NCBI RefSeq assembly: GCF_000802425.1
Contig: NZ_JRUD01000007.1
Coordinates: 186,001-250,000 of the forward strand
Length of the DNA: 64,000 nt
Direction: 5' to 3'
Source of the DNA: Pseudomonas flexibilis
GTDB lineage: Bacteria; Pseudomonadota; Gammaproteobacteria; Pseudomonadales; Pseudomonadaceae
The notes beneath the pieces are model-generated. The model was not told the origin of the DNA and did not search any database. It saw only the letters and a list, made by a program, of their open reading frames with translations. The first letter of the stretch is position 1. The number at the start of each line of letters is the position of its first letter. Below are positions 35,269-46,513 of the stretch, piece after piece. A program made the position numbers and the translations under genes.

Positions 35269-35380
35269 GGCGAACCCCACCAGCCACACCCCGGCACACA
35301 ATGTCACCGCTACGGTTGCTCCCTTCCGGGCCTGGCCGGGTTCACGGCTGATCGTTGCGGGGGGACCGATGGGGCCCGCC
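35269..35380 (-). ncRNA. ffs: 4.5S (signal recognition particle) RNA
   Basis: The minus strand shows the conserved SRP core: GGCCAGGCCCGGAAGGGAGC followed by AACCGTAGCGG, with the GGAA tetraloop and the asymmetric internal loops bound by Ffh. The two ends pair: GGCGGGCCCCA at the 5' end with TGGGGTTCGCC at the 3' end, including two G-U pairs, which sets a mature length of about 112 nt. It forms the SRP with Ffh and guides membrane protein synthesis. It is known to lie near dnaX-ligA genes in Pseudomonas. Confidence 0.92.
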
Positions 35381-35414
35381 ATAACGCGCCTCGCCTAGGC
35401 GGCGAGTGGGCGCC

Positions 35415-35442
35415 ATTGTACCGGCTTGCCGCCAACTTACAA
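35415..35442 (-). promoter_or_regulatory. Candidate promoter of ffs
   Basis: On the minus strand TTGTAA (35442-35437) and TACAAT (35420-35415) are separated by 16 bases and resemble sigma-70 -35 and -10 boxes. Transcription would start near 35408, giving a leader of about 28 bases before the mature 4.5S RNA, as expected for a precursor cut by RNase P. Confidence 0.6.
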
Positions 35443-35574
35443 CCAGGCCGGCGAGAAAAAGCCAGTCGCGACAGAGACTTGCCTTTACAGCGGCGGATCA
35501 CCGCAGCTAGATGCGTTCTCGTCGGCCCGCGCGCCGGTTAGACTCGCGCCTTTCCTACCTTGTGGAGTACCCCA

Positions 35575-35853
35575 ATGGCCCTGACCAAGCAGCAGCTGAT
35601 CGCCGATCTCGCCGAGTCCACCGACCTCACCCAGACTCAGGTCCGCGACCTGCTCGACCAGCTTGCCGGAATCGCCAGCGACGCACTGGAGAACGGCGAG
35701 GAGCTGACCCTGCCCGGCATCGGCAAGCTCAAGGTGAGCGAACGCCCGGCCCGCACCGGCCGCAACCCGCAGACCGGAGCCAGCATCCAGATCGCCGCCC
35801 GCAAGGTCGTCAAGTTCGTGCCCGCCAAGGCCCTGAGCGACGCCATCAACTGA
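35575..35853 (+). CDS. HU family DNA-binding protein
   Basis: A 92-residue histone-like protein (MALTKQQLIADLAESTDLTQTQVRDLLDQL ... LTLPGIGKLKVSERPARTGRNPQTGASIQI). The beta-arm with RNPQTG is the DNA-intercalating signature. It differs from the usual 90-residue HupB by the acidic N-terminal helix and resembles the third HU (HupN) of pseudomonads. The ATG at 35575 is the start of the conserved part. A strong terminator follows, so it is a single-gene unit. Confidence 0.93.
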   Translation: MALTKQQLIADLAESTDLTQTQVRDLLDQLAGIASDALENGEELTLPGIGKLKVSERPARTGRNPQTGASIQIAARKVVKFVPAKALSDAIN

Positions 35854-35863
35854 TCCCCCTTCT

Positions 35864-35892
35864 CGCGCCGTGCCCGGCACGGCGCGCTTCTT
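35864..35892 (+). terminator. Terminator after the HU gene
   Basis: CGCGCCGTGC and its complement form a 10-bp stem around CCG, followed by a pyrimidine tract GCTTCTTCCCTT. It begins 10 bases after the HU stop codon. Confidence 0.7.
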
Positions 35893-35985
35893 CCCTTCCG
35901 CCGTTCGGCATGCCACCCCAAGGGAATAGGCATAGGCTGAAAAGTCCAGTATCTTTCCGCCCTGAATACCCCTTGGAGTATCAGC

Positions 35986-36867
35986 ATGAATTGCGACGCA
36001 TCCCCGAAGCTGCAAATCGTGCCCTTCTTCGACCCCGCCACCAGCACTTACAGCTATGTGGTGGCCGATACCGACAGCCGCCAGTGCGCCCTGATCGACG
36101 CCGTGCTCGATTACGATCCGGCCTCGGGTCGCACCTCCCACGCCAGCGCCGACCGGATGGTCGCCCATGTCCGCGAACAGGGCCTGAGCGTGCAGTGGAT
36201 CCTGGAAACCCACGTGCATGCCGATCACCTGAGTGCCGGCCACTACCTGCGCGAGCAGCTCGGTGGCCAATTGGCTATCGGCGAACAGGTACGCACGGTG
36301 CAGGACACCTTCGCCACCCTGTTCAACGCTGAGCCGGGCTTTGCCCGCGATGGTAGCCAGTTCGACCACCTGTTCCGCGACGGTGAAGCCTTCCGGATCG
36401 GCGACATCCCCGCCCAGGCCCTGCATACCCCCGGGCATACCCCGGCGTGCATGAGTTACCTGATCGGCGATGCCGTATTCGTCGGCGACACCCTGTTCAT
36501 GCCCGATTACGGCACCGCGCGCTGCGATTTCCCCGGTGGCGATGCGCGCACCCTGTACCGCTCGATCCAGAAGCTGTTCGCCCTGCCAGACGCAACGCGG
36601 GTTTTCCTGTGCCACGACTACCTGGCACCGGGTCGCGAGCAGCACCAGCACGAAACCACGATCGGCGCGGAGCGCCGCGGCAACGTGCATGTGCATGAGG
36701 GCATCGACGAAGACAGCTTCGTGGCCATGCGTCAGGCCCGCGATGCCGAGCTGGACATGCCGACGCTGATCCTGCCCTCGGTGCAGGTGAACATGCGTGC
36801 CGGCCAGTTGCCACCGCCGGAAGACAACGGCAGCCGCTACCTGAAGATTCCACTCGACGTGCTCTGA
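35986..36867 (+). CDS. Metallo-beta-lactamase fold protein, persulfide dioxygenase/Blh-like
   Basis: A 293-residue MBL-fold protein. The metal motif THVHADH supplies H76, H78, D80 and H81; the further His ligands are in HTPGHTPACMSYL and the Asp in VGDTLFMPDYGTARCDFPGGDA. The stretch DYGTARCDFPGGDARTLY is typical of ETHE1/SdoA-type persulfide dioxygenases and of the Blh proteins linked to sulfide oxidation. It probably oxidises glutathione persulfide. A DUF2892 membrane protein gene follows 34 bases later, a common partner of such genes. Confidence 0.85.
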   Translation: MNCDASPKLQIVPFFDPATSTYSYVVADTDSRQCALIDAVLDYDPASGRTSHASADRMVAHVREQGLSVQWILETHVHADHLSAGHYLREQLGGQLAIGEQVRTVQDTFATLFNAEPGFARDGSQFDHLFRDGEAFRIGDIPAQALHTPGHTPACMSYLIGDAVFVGDTLFMPDYGTARCDFPGGDARTLYRSIQKLFALPDATRVFLCHDYLAPGREQHQHETTIGAERRGNVHVHEGIDEDSFVAMRQARDAELDMPTLILPSVQVNMRAGQLPPPEDNGSRYLKIPLDVL

Positions 36868-36901
36868 GGGCACGTTTCCCTGCTGAAAGGAGAAGTACGC
36901 A

Positions 36902-37132
36902 ATGAAGAAGAACGTCGGCGGTATCGACAAGAGCATCCGCATCCTGGTCGGCATCGCGCTGATCGCCTGGGCCATCGCCGGCGGTCCGGTGTGGGCCTGG
37001 ATCGGCGTCCTGCCGCTGTTCACCGGCCTGATCGGCTGGTGCCCGGCCTACCTGCCGTTCGGCCTCAGCTCCTGCAAGAGCGGTGGCAGCTGCGGTAACG
37101 GCGGCAGCTGTGGCTGCGGCGGCAAGAAGTAA
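36902..37132 (+). CDS. DUF2892 membrane protein with Cys/Gly-rich tail
   Basis: A 76-residue protein with the DUF2892 core MKKNVGGIDKSIRILVGIALIAWAI ... GLIGWCPAYLPFGLSSC: two membrane segments and a conserved GWCPxYxxxG. The tail is rich in Gly, Ser and Cys (four Cys in the last 20 residues), which could bind metal or sulfur. The family often accompanies rhodanese and persulfide genes, as here after the MBL-fold gene. AAGGAG precedes the ATG. Confidence 0.85.
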   Translation: MKKNVGGIDKSIRILVGIALIAWAIAGGPVWAWIGVLPLFTGLIGWCPAYLPFGLSSCKSGGSCGNGGSCGCGGKK

Positions 37133-37176
37133 CGATCATGGGAGCCAGGGACGGCCCGTTTTCAGGAGAGCCCACC

Positions 37177-37368
37177 ATGCACGACAAACGCCCCGTGTTT
37201 CGCGTCAGCGCCGATCGCCACTCGGCCAGTCGCCGGGTCCGCTACGTGGAACAATCCGCCGCCAGCGACGACTGCCAGCTGTGCCAGCTGGATACCACCC
37301 GGTTCCCGGATGATCCCCAGCCGGCCTGTGACACCCGGCCGGTCAAGGTGCCCACCCAGCCAGACTGA
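37177..37368 (+). CDS. Small hypothetical protein with CxxC motif
   Basis: A 63-residue soluble protein starting MHDKRPVFRVSADRH and containing CQLCQLD and one further Cys near the end. A good AGGAGAG ribosome site lies upstream of the ATG at 37177. It is 44 bases after the DUF2892 gene on the same strand and may belong to that sulfur-related unit. Its end overlaps the end of the convergent TPR gene by 26 bases. I do not recognise a family, so translation is likely but not certain. Confidence 0.55.
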   Translation: MHDKRPVFRVSADRHSASRRVRYVEQSAASDDCQLCQLDTTRFPDDPQPACDTRPVKVPTQPD

Positions 37369-38989
37369 CGTCGGCCCCCGACCAGATCCGCTCCAGACGC
37401 TGGCGCACCTCGCCGGCCTCCTCGTTGCGCTGCTGAGCCTGCAGGCTGCGCTCCAGACCGTGCAACGACCAGCCGTTGTCCGGAAAGCGCCGCAAGTCTT
37501 CACGGAATGTCTGTTCCGCCGCCTCATACTGCCCGCTTTCGAGCAGAATACTCCCCAGATCCTGACGCACCGGTACCGTCCATTCCGGCGGCTCGCCGTA
37601 GGTCAGGGCATCCTCCAGACGCGCCGCCTCGCGCAGGCGTGCGACCGCCTCCTGCGGTTTGCCCTGCCCCGCCGCGATCTGCCCCTCCAGCACCTGGCTG
37701 GCGATGGCCAGCACCGCGCCGGAGCTGTTGAACTCCATCCGTAGCTCGGCCATGCGCGGGTCCTTGGCGATGGCTTGCAGCGCGACCAGCTCGTCACGGG
37801 CCGCGTCCGCATCCCCTTGGGCAACCAGCGCCCTGCCCCGCGCGTAATGCCACATGCCGCGCGCATGCGGCAGGTCGCTCGGCGGCGCCGACTCGGCAAG
37901 CAGTTCATCCCAGCGCGCGAAGCGCACATCCATTTGCAGATGGCGCGTCATGTGGTGCTGCAGGAAGGTCATGCCCGGCTCGCGCAGCATCGGCTCGGGA
38001 ACCAGCTCGGCGATCTTGCGCGACGCGGACAGCGCCTGTTCGCTGCGCCCGATCATGCTGGCGGCGAAGGCCAGGAAGTCATAGTTGTGCGGGTAGTAGC
38101 CGGCGACATACACGCCGAACGCCGGGTTCTGGTCGCGAATGAAGGTCTCGTCGGCATGCACCGCATGCTCGTTGGCGCGGATGGCGTCCTCGTAGCGGCC
38201 AACCCGGATGTAGATGTGACCCGGCATGTGCACCAGGTGACCAGCATCGGGCATCAGCCCGGCCAGGCGCTCGGCGCAGGGCACCGCGCGCTCCGGCTGC
38301 ACGGCCTCGACGGCGTGAATGAAGAAGTGACAGGCGCCGGGATGCTGGGGATTGGCGGCGATGACCCGCTCCAACTGGGCAAGGATCTGCGGCGTGTCCG
38401 GTCGCGGTTCGCCTTCGGCCTTCCAGTACTGCCAGGGGCTGAGGTCCATCAGCGACTCGGCATACAGCGCGGCGGCATCCAGATTGTCCGGATACAGGCG
38501 CACCACCTTGCCCATCGCCTCGGCATAGGCACGGTCCAGTTCGCTGCGATCCTCCGGAGGCGGGCTGGCGTAGCGCGTCGCCAGGGCCTCGATCAGTGTT
38601 CGCTCGGCGGCGGTGGCCTGACCCTCCCGTGCCCGCTCGAGTGCCGCCAGCGCCGGTTCGGCAGCGGCGGGGTCCATCGGCGCGTTGATGTTCGGGCCGA
38701 GCGACAAGGCAACGCCCCAGTGGCACATGGCGCAGGCAGGATCCAGCCGTGCCGCCTCGCTGAAGGCGCGAATGGCTTCCTGATGGTTGAAGGCGTAGTA
38801 CAGGCGCAGGCCCTGGTCGAAATAGCGCTGCGCCTGCGGATTGCTGGTGGTAATGCTGTAGTGGTGCGTACCGAGGTTGTCATACAGCGGCACGGCCGAT
38901 GGGGCCTGGGCTGCCAGCCCCAGGCCGGAAGCCAGCAACAACGCCAGCGCCAGGGGCTGCAGGTGGTAAACGGGGTTCCGGCGTTTCAC
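37343..38989 (-). CDS. Exported tetratricopeptide-repeat protein
   Basis: A 548-residue protein with a signal peptide (VKRRNPVYHLQPLALALLLASGLGLAAQA). TPR-like helices begin at about residue 50 (AQRYFDQGLRLYYAFNHQEAIRAFSEAARLDP) and continue to the C-terminus (GQYEAAEQTFREDLRRFPDNGWSLHGL). A conserved block with HFFIHAVEA, HLVHMPGHIYIRVGRY and YYPHNYDFLAF is typical of a family of unknown function. I chose the GTG at 38989 because GGGAGG lies just upstream and the signal peptide starts there; an ATG 20 codons earlier lacks such a site. Probably periplasmic. Confidence 0.8.
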   Translation of the reverse strand: MKRRNPVYHLQPLALALLLASGLGLAAQAPSAVPLYDNLGTHHYSITTSNPQAQRYFDQGLRLYYAFNHQEAIRAFSEAARLDPACAMCHWGVALSLGPNINAPMDPAAAEPALAALERAREGQATAAERTLIEALATRYASPPPEDRSELDRAYAEAMGKVVRLYPDNLDAAALYAESLMDLSPWQYWKAEGEPRPDTPQILAQLERVIAANPQHPGACHFFIHAVEAVQPERAVPCAERLAGLMPDAGHLVHMPGHIYIRVGRYEDAIRANEHAVHADETFIRDQNPAFGVYVAGYYPHNYDFLAFAASMIGRSEQALSASRKIAELVPEPMLREPGMTFLQHHMTRHLQMDVRFARWDELLAESAPPSDLPHARGMWHYARGRALVAQGDADAARDELVALQAIAKDPRMAELRMEFNSSGAVLAIASQVLEGQIAAGQGKPQEAVARLREAARLEDALTYGEPPEWTVPVRQDLGSILLESGQYEAAEQTFREDLRRFPDNGWSLHGLERSLQAQQRNEEAGEVRQRLERIWSGADVSLAGWAP

Positions 38990-39121
38990 GGCATCATCCT
39001 CCCGGTGGGGTTGATCCGCGGCGGGAGCCGGTTCCTGTGCTCTCGTCATTGGAGTCTGACGACCCTATTGAAACGCTAGCAGGCCCGTGCCTCGCCCGCC
39101 GGCCGGACGCCCACCGGCAGG

Positions 39122-41494
<2,373 letters not shown>

Positions 41495-41495
41495 T

Positions 41496-41557
41496 CAAGC
41501 TGCACACGACAAGCCGCAAGCTCCAGGCTTACCGCGTGAGGCTTGCAGCTTGCAGCT
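41496..41557. repeat. REP-like imperfect inverted repeat between zipA and ligA
   Basis: The short intergenic stretch is made almost entirely of AAGCTTGCAG/GCTTGCGGCTTG-type words: CAAGCTGC at 41496-41503 pairs with GCAGCTTG at 41545-41552, and CAAGCCGCAAGCT and AGGCTTGCAGCTTGC lie between. This is the look of Pseudomonas REP-like palindromic elements. It may fold in the zipA-ligA message. Confidence 0.5.
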
Positions 41558-41561
41558 GTCT

Positions 41562-42362
41562 TCAGCGTTGTTTGGTCAGGTGCCGGCGCTCGAAGTCGGT
41601 GATGCGCTGGCGGTAGTGTTCGATGGTCTGCGCGGTCATCACGCTGCGCTGGTCATCCTTGAGCTCACCGTCCAGCTCGTGGGCGAGCTTGCGGGCGGCG
41701 GCGATCATCACATCAAAGGCCTGCTTGGGATGGCGCGGCCCCGGCAGGCCGAGGAAGAAGCTCACCGCACGGGTGGTGAACAGGTCGATGTCATCCAGGT
41801 CGAAAGTGCCCGGCTTGACGCCGTTGGCCATGGAGAACAGCACTTCGCCGTGGCCGGCCATGCTCTCGTGGCGATGGAAGATGTCCATGTCGCCGAAGCG
41901 CAGGCCGCTTTCCAGGATGCTCTGCAGCAGCTCGGGACCCTTGAAGCCCTGCGGGTCACGGCAGACGACGTTGATCACCAGCAGTTCTTCCATCGGTGCG
42001 CCCCCGGACTCGCCGCGTTGCGCATAGGCGTCGCCTTCGTCCAGCGGGTTGAGCAGCGTCGGCACCGGCTCGTCGAACTCCAGATCACGCTGACGGGCAC
42101 TCGCCCTGGCGCTGCGTGCTGTCGAGGGGGTGGCGCGACGCGGCAGGTCGCCCAGCGCGGGTTCGGCCGGGCGAACCACCCGGGCCGGGCCGAGCACTTC
42201 GCCATCGTCGCCGCCGTCAGCCAGGGAGTCGGCCAGACGACGGTCCAGCTTGAACTTCAGGGTGCCCTTGCCGCCGCGCATGCGCCGCCAGCCATCGAAG
42301 AGAATGCCGGCGATGACGATGATGCCGATGATGATCAGCCATTCCCGCAGACCAAAATCCAT
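41562..42362 (-). CDS. zipA: Cell division protein ZipA
   Basis: A 266-residue protein that links FtsZ to the inner membrane. The N-terminal membrane anchor ([25 protein letters not shown]) is followed by a charged and proline-containing linker, then the FtsZ-binding domain from about residue 120 ([41 protein letters not shown] ... [24 protein letters not shown]). The ATG at 42362 starts MDFGLREW as in other pseudomonads. It lies between smc and ligA on the same strand. Confidence 0.95.
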   Translation of the reverse strand: MDFGLREWLIIIGIIVIAGILFDGWRRMRGGKGTLKFKLDRRLADSLADGGDDGEVLGPARVVRPAEPALGDLPRRATPSTARSARASARQRDLEFDEPVPTLLNPLDEGDAYAQRGESGGAPMEELLVINVVCRDPQGFKGPELLQSILESGLRFGDMDIFHRHESMAGHGEVLFSMANGVKPGTFDLDDIDLFTTRAVSFFLGLPGPRHPKQAFDVMIAAARKLAHELDGELKDDQRSVMTAQTIEHYRQRITDFERRHLTKQR

Positions 42363-42586
42363 AAAAAACCATGACCTCTGAAGATGAAGAACGGGCATCC
42401 GGACGAGACCGCTTCGACAAGCTCCCTGCCGTCCGGTTTCCGGCCCGTGAATAAAAACGGTCGTTTGCTAACTGTCTGTTCCCGCTGGAGTTTCCGGCGG
42501 GGTGAAAAAGTGCCCATAAACTAGCATGGCATTCCGCCGTTTTGCACCGATCGGTTCCCCTTTCCCGCCAAAGCGCCGAGTGCCAC

Positions 42587-45500
42587 TCAGGCCTCGGCCA
42601 GGGCCACGGCTTCCTCGACATCCACCGCCACCAGTCGCGAGCAGCCAGGCTCGTGCATGGTCACGCCCATCAGTTGATCGGCCATCTCCATGGCGATCTT
42701 GTTGTGGGTGATGTAGATGAACTGCACCTTCTCCGACATGTCCTTCACCAGCCGGGCGTAGCGGCCCACGTTGGCATCGTCCAGAGGGGCGTCCACCTCA
42801 TCGAGCATGCAGAACGGCGCCGGATTGAGCTGGAAGATGGCGAACACCAGAGCCAGGGCGGTCAGCGCCTTCTCGCCGCCGGACAACAGATGGATGGTGC
42901 TGTTCTTCTTGCCCGGCGGCCGGGCCATGATCGCCACCCCTGTATCGAGTAGATCCTCCCCGGTTAGTTCCAGATAGGCGTGGCCACCCCCGAACACCTT
43001 GGGGAACAGCGTCTGCAGGCCGCTGTTGATCTGGTCGAAGGTGTCCTTGAAGCGGGTGCGGGTTTCCTTGTCGATCTTGCGGATGACGTTTTCCAGGGTG
43101 TCCAGCGCCTCCACCAGATCGTCGTTCTGCGCGTCCAGGTAGCGCTTGCGCTCGGACTGCTGCTGGTATTCGTCGATGGCCGCCAGGTTGATCGGCCCCA
43201 GCCGCTGAATGCGCCCCGCCAGCTGTTCCAGCGCCGCTTCCCAGGCGTTGTCGCTGGCGTCGTTCGGCAGCATGGACAGCACCGCGTGCAGCTCGTAGCC
43301 GTCTTCCTGCAGCTGATCCTGCAGCGCCTTGCTGCGCACGCTCAGGGTCTGCCAGTCGAGGCGCTGCTGCTCCATCTGCCCGCGCAGCAGTTGCGCCTGC
43401 TGCTCGGCCTGGCTACGGCGCTTCTCGGCGTCGCGCAGCTCGCGGTCGGCATCTTCCAGGGCCAGGCGGGCGTGCTGCAGTTCTTCTTCCACGGCCATGC
43501 GCTGGTCGAGCAGCTCTTCCAGCTTCATGCGCAGCTCTTCCAGCGGTGCCGCGCCCTCTTCCAGATTCAGCGACAGCTGTTCGCGGCGTTCCTGGGCACG
43601 CTCGAACTGCAGGCTCAGGCGTTCCAGCGCCTGGCGGGTGGATTCGTGCTGGGCGCGCAGCGAGCCGATGCGCACTGCTAGCTGGTGGGCGTGGTCCTTG
43701 TGGCGCGTGGCATCCTGGCGGGCACGTTCCAGCGACTCGCGCAGGGCCTCGCGCCTGGCGAGCAGCTCCTCGCGGCGACTGCCGTCCTGCTCCATGGCCT
43801 CCAGGGCATCCTGCAGATGCAGGCGGGCTTCGCCGAGCTGCTCCTGCTCGATGGCTGCCTGCTCGGTCGCCTCGACCAGTTCCTCATCCAGCCGGCGCCG
43901 GCGCAGGGCCAGTTGCTCCACCTTCGCCTGCTGGGCGGACAGCCGGGCCTTGAACTCGCCCAGGCGCCGCGTCTCGTCCTGGCTGCGGCGGCGCACCTGC
44001 TCGCGCTGCGACTCCAGCTCGCGTTGCTCGTCGCGCAACAGCTGCAGACGGGCGTCCAGGGTTTCCAGCTCGGCGGCGTGCTCGTCGCGCTCGGCCTGCA
44101 GCGCCTCCAGCTCCTGGGCGCGGGCCAGTACGCCGGATTCCGCTTCGCCGGCACGCCGCACGCGCAGGAAATGCCGGCCGACCCAGTAGCCGTCGCGACT
44201 GATCAGGCTCTCGCCATCCTGCAGGCGGGCGCGTTGCAGCAGCGCGTCGTCGAGGCTTTCCACCGGGCGCACGCGACCGAGCCAGGGCGCCAGATCGACC
44301 GGCGATTCCACCAGCTCCAGCAGGCTGCCCGGCAGGCGCGCGGCGTTATCGGCCGGGCTGAACAGGCGCAGCTCGCCCTGGCCGAAGGCGGACAGATTGC
44401 AGCCATCGAAATCTTCCAGCAGCACGGCCTGCAAGTCGGCGCCGAGCACGGTTTCCACCGCCAGCTCCCAGCCTGTACGCACCCGCAGGCCGTCGGCCAG
44501 CCGCGGCTGACGTTCCAGCAACTGGCTCTTCAGCCAGTCGGCGACGCCCTGGCCGGGGTTCAGCGCGGCCTGTTGCAAGGCTTCCAGCGAGGCGATGCGC
44601 CCGTTGAGGCGCTGCAGGTCGCCCTGCGCCTGCTGCTGGGCCTGGGTGGCCTGCTGCAGTTCATTGCGCAGCGCTTCCAGGCGCTCCTGCTGGGCGCCCT
44701 CTTCCAGGTGCAGCTCTTCCAGCTGCAGCTCGCTGGCGGCCAACTGTTCGTTCAGCTCGAGGATGGCGGCGTCCTGCGGATCGGCGGCCAGTTGGGCATG
44801 TTCGTCACGCAACCGGCGCTCGCGTTCGGCCAGACGTTCCAGGCTCTGTTCCAGTTGCACGATGCGCGCTTGCTGCACCTCGGCGGCGCGGCGCGGCTCG
44901 GCGCTCAGCTGGTTGAAGGCATCCCACTGCTCCTGCCAGCCGCGCATGCCCTCCTCGGCTTCCTCCAGCACGGCCTGCGCCTCCTCGGCGGACAGCAGAC
45001 TGGCTTCCTGCTCGGGCTCGAGCATGGCCAGCTCTTCGGTCAGGGATTCCAGACGGGCACGGTCCTGCCCCAGGTGCTGTTCGGTTTCCTGGCGCTGCCG
45101 CTCGGCGTCGCGCAGATCGTCCTGCAACTGGCGCAGGCGCTGCTGGCCGTGGGTGATGCTCTGCTCGACCCGGGCGATGTCGCCGCCCACTGAATAGAAG
45201 CGCGCCTGTACCTGGTTGAAGCGTTCGGACAGTTCGTGGTGGCCGTCGCGCAAGCGTTCGATGCTGGCGTCGGCGTTGCGCTGCTCGGCGACCAGCGCCT
45301 CGAAGGCGACTTCCTGGTCGGCGATGATCTTTTCCCGCTGGCCGGCCTGTTCGTTCAGCGTCTGCCAGCGCATGGCGGTGAGCTGGGCCTTGAGCTCGCG
45401 TTCCTCGGCCTTGTAGGCCTGGTACTTCTCGGCGGCCTGGGCCTGGCGATGCAAGCGCTCGAGCTGGCGTTCCAGCTCCTCGCGCAGGTCGGACAGGCGT

Positions 45501-46075
45501 GCCAGGTTTTCCTGGGTGCGACGAATGCGGTTTTCGGTCTCGCGGCGGCGCTCCTTGTACTTGGAGATGCCCGCGGCTTCCTCGATGTAGTTGCGCAGGT
45601 CCTCGGGCTTGGCCTCGATCAGCTTGGAGATCATGCCCTGCTCGATGATCGAATAGCTGCGCGGCCCCAGGCCGGTGCCGAGGAAGATGTCGGTGATGTC
45701 GCGCCGGCGGCACTTCACGCCGTTGAGGAAGTAGGTGTTCTGGCTGTCGCGGGTCACCCGGCGGCGGATGGAGATTTCCGCGTAGGCGGCGTACTCGCCC
45801 ACCAGGCTGCCGTCGGAGTTGTCGAAGATCAGCTCGATGCTGGCCTGGGTCACGGGTTTGCGGGTGTTGGAGCCGTTGAAGATGACGTCGGTCATCGACT
45901 CGCCGCGCAAGTTCTTCGCCGAGCTTTCGCCCATCACCCAGCGCACGGCGTCGATGATGTTCGACTTGCCGCAGCCATTGGGGCCGACCACCGCCGCCAT
46001 GTTGCTGGGGAAGTGCACCGTGGTGGGATCGACGAAGGACTTGAAGCCGGCCAGCTTGATGCACTTCAGGCGCAT
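42587..46075 (-). CDS. smc: Chromosome partition protein SMC
   Basis: A 1162-residue ATPase that condenses and helps segregate the chromosome. Walker A GPNGCGKSN is at residues 31-39, the hinge near 520-660, long coiled coils on both sides, and the C-terminal LLSGGEKALTALAL signature with Walker B FCMLDEVDAPLDD. The ATG at 46075 begins MRLKCIKLAGFKSFVDPT; a frame open for 96 further codons upstream is not conserved. The partner genes scpA/scpB are not in the window. zipA and ligA follow, the usual Pseudomonas order. Confidence 0.97.
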   Translation of the reverse strand: MRLKCIKLAGFKSFVDPTTVHFPSNMAAVVGPNGCGKSNIIDAVRWVMGESSAKNLRGESMTDVIFNGSNTRKPVTQASIELIFDNSDGSLVGEYAAYAEISIRRRVTRDSQNTYFLNGVKCRRRDITDIFLGTGLGPRSYSIIEQGMISKLIEAKPEDLRNYIEEAAGISKYKERRRETENRIRRTQENLARLSDLREELERQLERLHRQAQAAEKYQAYKAEERELKAQLTAMRWQTLNEQAGQREKIIADQEVAFEALVAEQRNADASIERLRDGHHELSERFNQVQARFYSVGGDIARVEQSITHGQQRLRQLQDDLRDAERQRQETEQHLGQDRARLESLTEELAMLEPEQEASLLSAEEAQAVLEEAEEGMRGWQEQWDAFNQLSAEPRRAAEVQQARIVQLEQSLERLAERERRLRDEHAQLAADPQDAAILELNEQLAASELQLEELHLEEGAQQERLEALRNELQQATQAQQQAQGDLQRLNGRIASLEALQQAALNPGQGVADWLKSQLLERQPRLADGLRVRTGWELAVETVLGADLQAVLLEDFDGCNLSAFGQGELRLFSPADNAARLPGSLLELVESPVDLAPWLGRVRPVESLDDALLQRARLQDGESLISRDGYWVGRHFLRVRRAGEAESGVLARAQELEALQAERDEHAAELETLDARLQLLRDEQRELESQREQVRRRSQDETRRLGEFKARLSAQQAKVEQLALRRRRLDEELVEATEQAAIEQEQLGEARLHLQDALEAMEQDGSRREELLARREALRESLERARQDATRHKDHAHQLAVRIGSLRAQHESTRQALERLSLQFERAQERREQLSLNLEEGAAPLEELRMKLEELLDQRMAVEEELQHARLALEDADRELRDAEKRRSQAEQQAQLLRGQMEQQRLDWQTLSVRSKALQDQLQEDGYELHAVLSMLPNDASDNAWEAALEQLAGRIQRLGPINLAAIDEYQQQSERKRYLDAQNDDLVEALDTLENVIRKIDKETRTRFKDTFDQINSGLQTLFPKVFGGGHAYLELTGEDLLDTGVAIMARPPGKKNSTIHLLSGGEKALTALALVFAIFQLNPAPFCMLDEVDAPLDDANVGRYARLVKDMSEKVQFIYITHNKIAMEMADQLMGVTMHEPGCSRLVAVDVEEAVALAEA

Positions 46076-46513
46076 GAACGTTCCCCGTTCGCGATAGCGG
46101 ACCCCGCCCGGAGGCCGGAGGTGTGAGCCAGGGGGTGACGGCACCTGCGCCGGACCCGATCGTTCGACCCCTTCAACGTCATGGGTTTCCTTGTAGCTGG
46201 ACTGCGCACTCGCGAAAGCAGCCCGGCGGACCTGAAACGACCCGGGCAGACGGCGGCGGCGACTCTGCAAAGCGGCGGAGTGTATCACAGGGCCAGCAGC
46301 GGAAAAGGTGACCTCCGCCGGCGGATCGCGCGGGTTGCAGCCGAATCGCGAGCCCTCCTCCAACCCCTGTTGAACCGAGATGCACGGAGGTTGCGGTCAC
46401 TCTCCAAGCCGCACATCAGGGGTGGTATTAACCGACCACTCTTCCCATCCACCACCACTGGAGTATGCTCGCTCGCCCCTTCCCCCTCCCGCCGCTGCCT
46501 GCCACCCCTCTCC
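46076..46513. other. Intergenic region between divergent smc and EamA genes
   Basis: 438 bases without a supported gene. It must hold the promoters of smc and of the EamA exporter. A 12-bp perfect palindrome TCCGCCGGCGGA lies at 46314-46325, and one copy of a 15-bp repeat is at 46418-46432. Open frames in it are extensions of smc or of the exporter without ribosome sites or conservation. Confidence 0.6.
46418..46432 (+). repeat. 15-bp direct repeat, copy 1
   Basis: AGGGGTGGTATTAAC, identical to 47473-47487. It lies 81 bases upstream of the EamA exporter start. GTGGT here can pair with ACCAC a few bases downstream. Confidence 0.6.

Noticed and set aside
45236-46126. Plus-strand frame opposite the N-terminal part of smc
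   Set aside because: Its product (LLVFGD... VGDDLF-type low-complexity) shows no family and mirrors smc codons.
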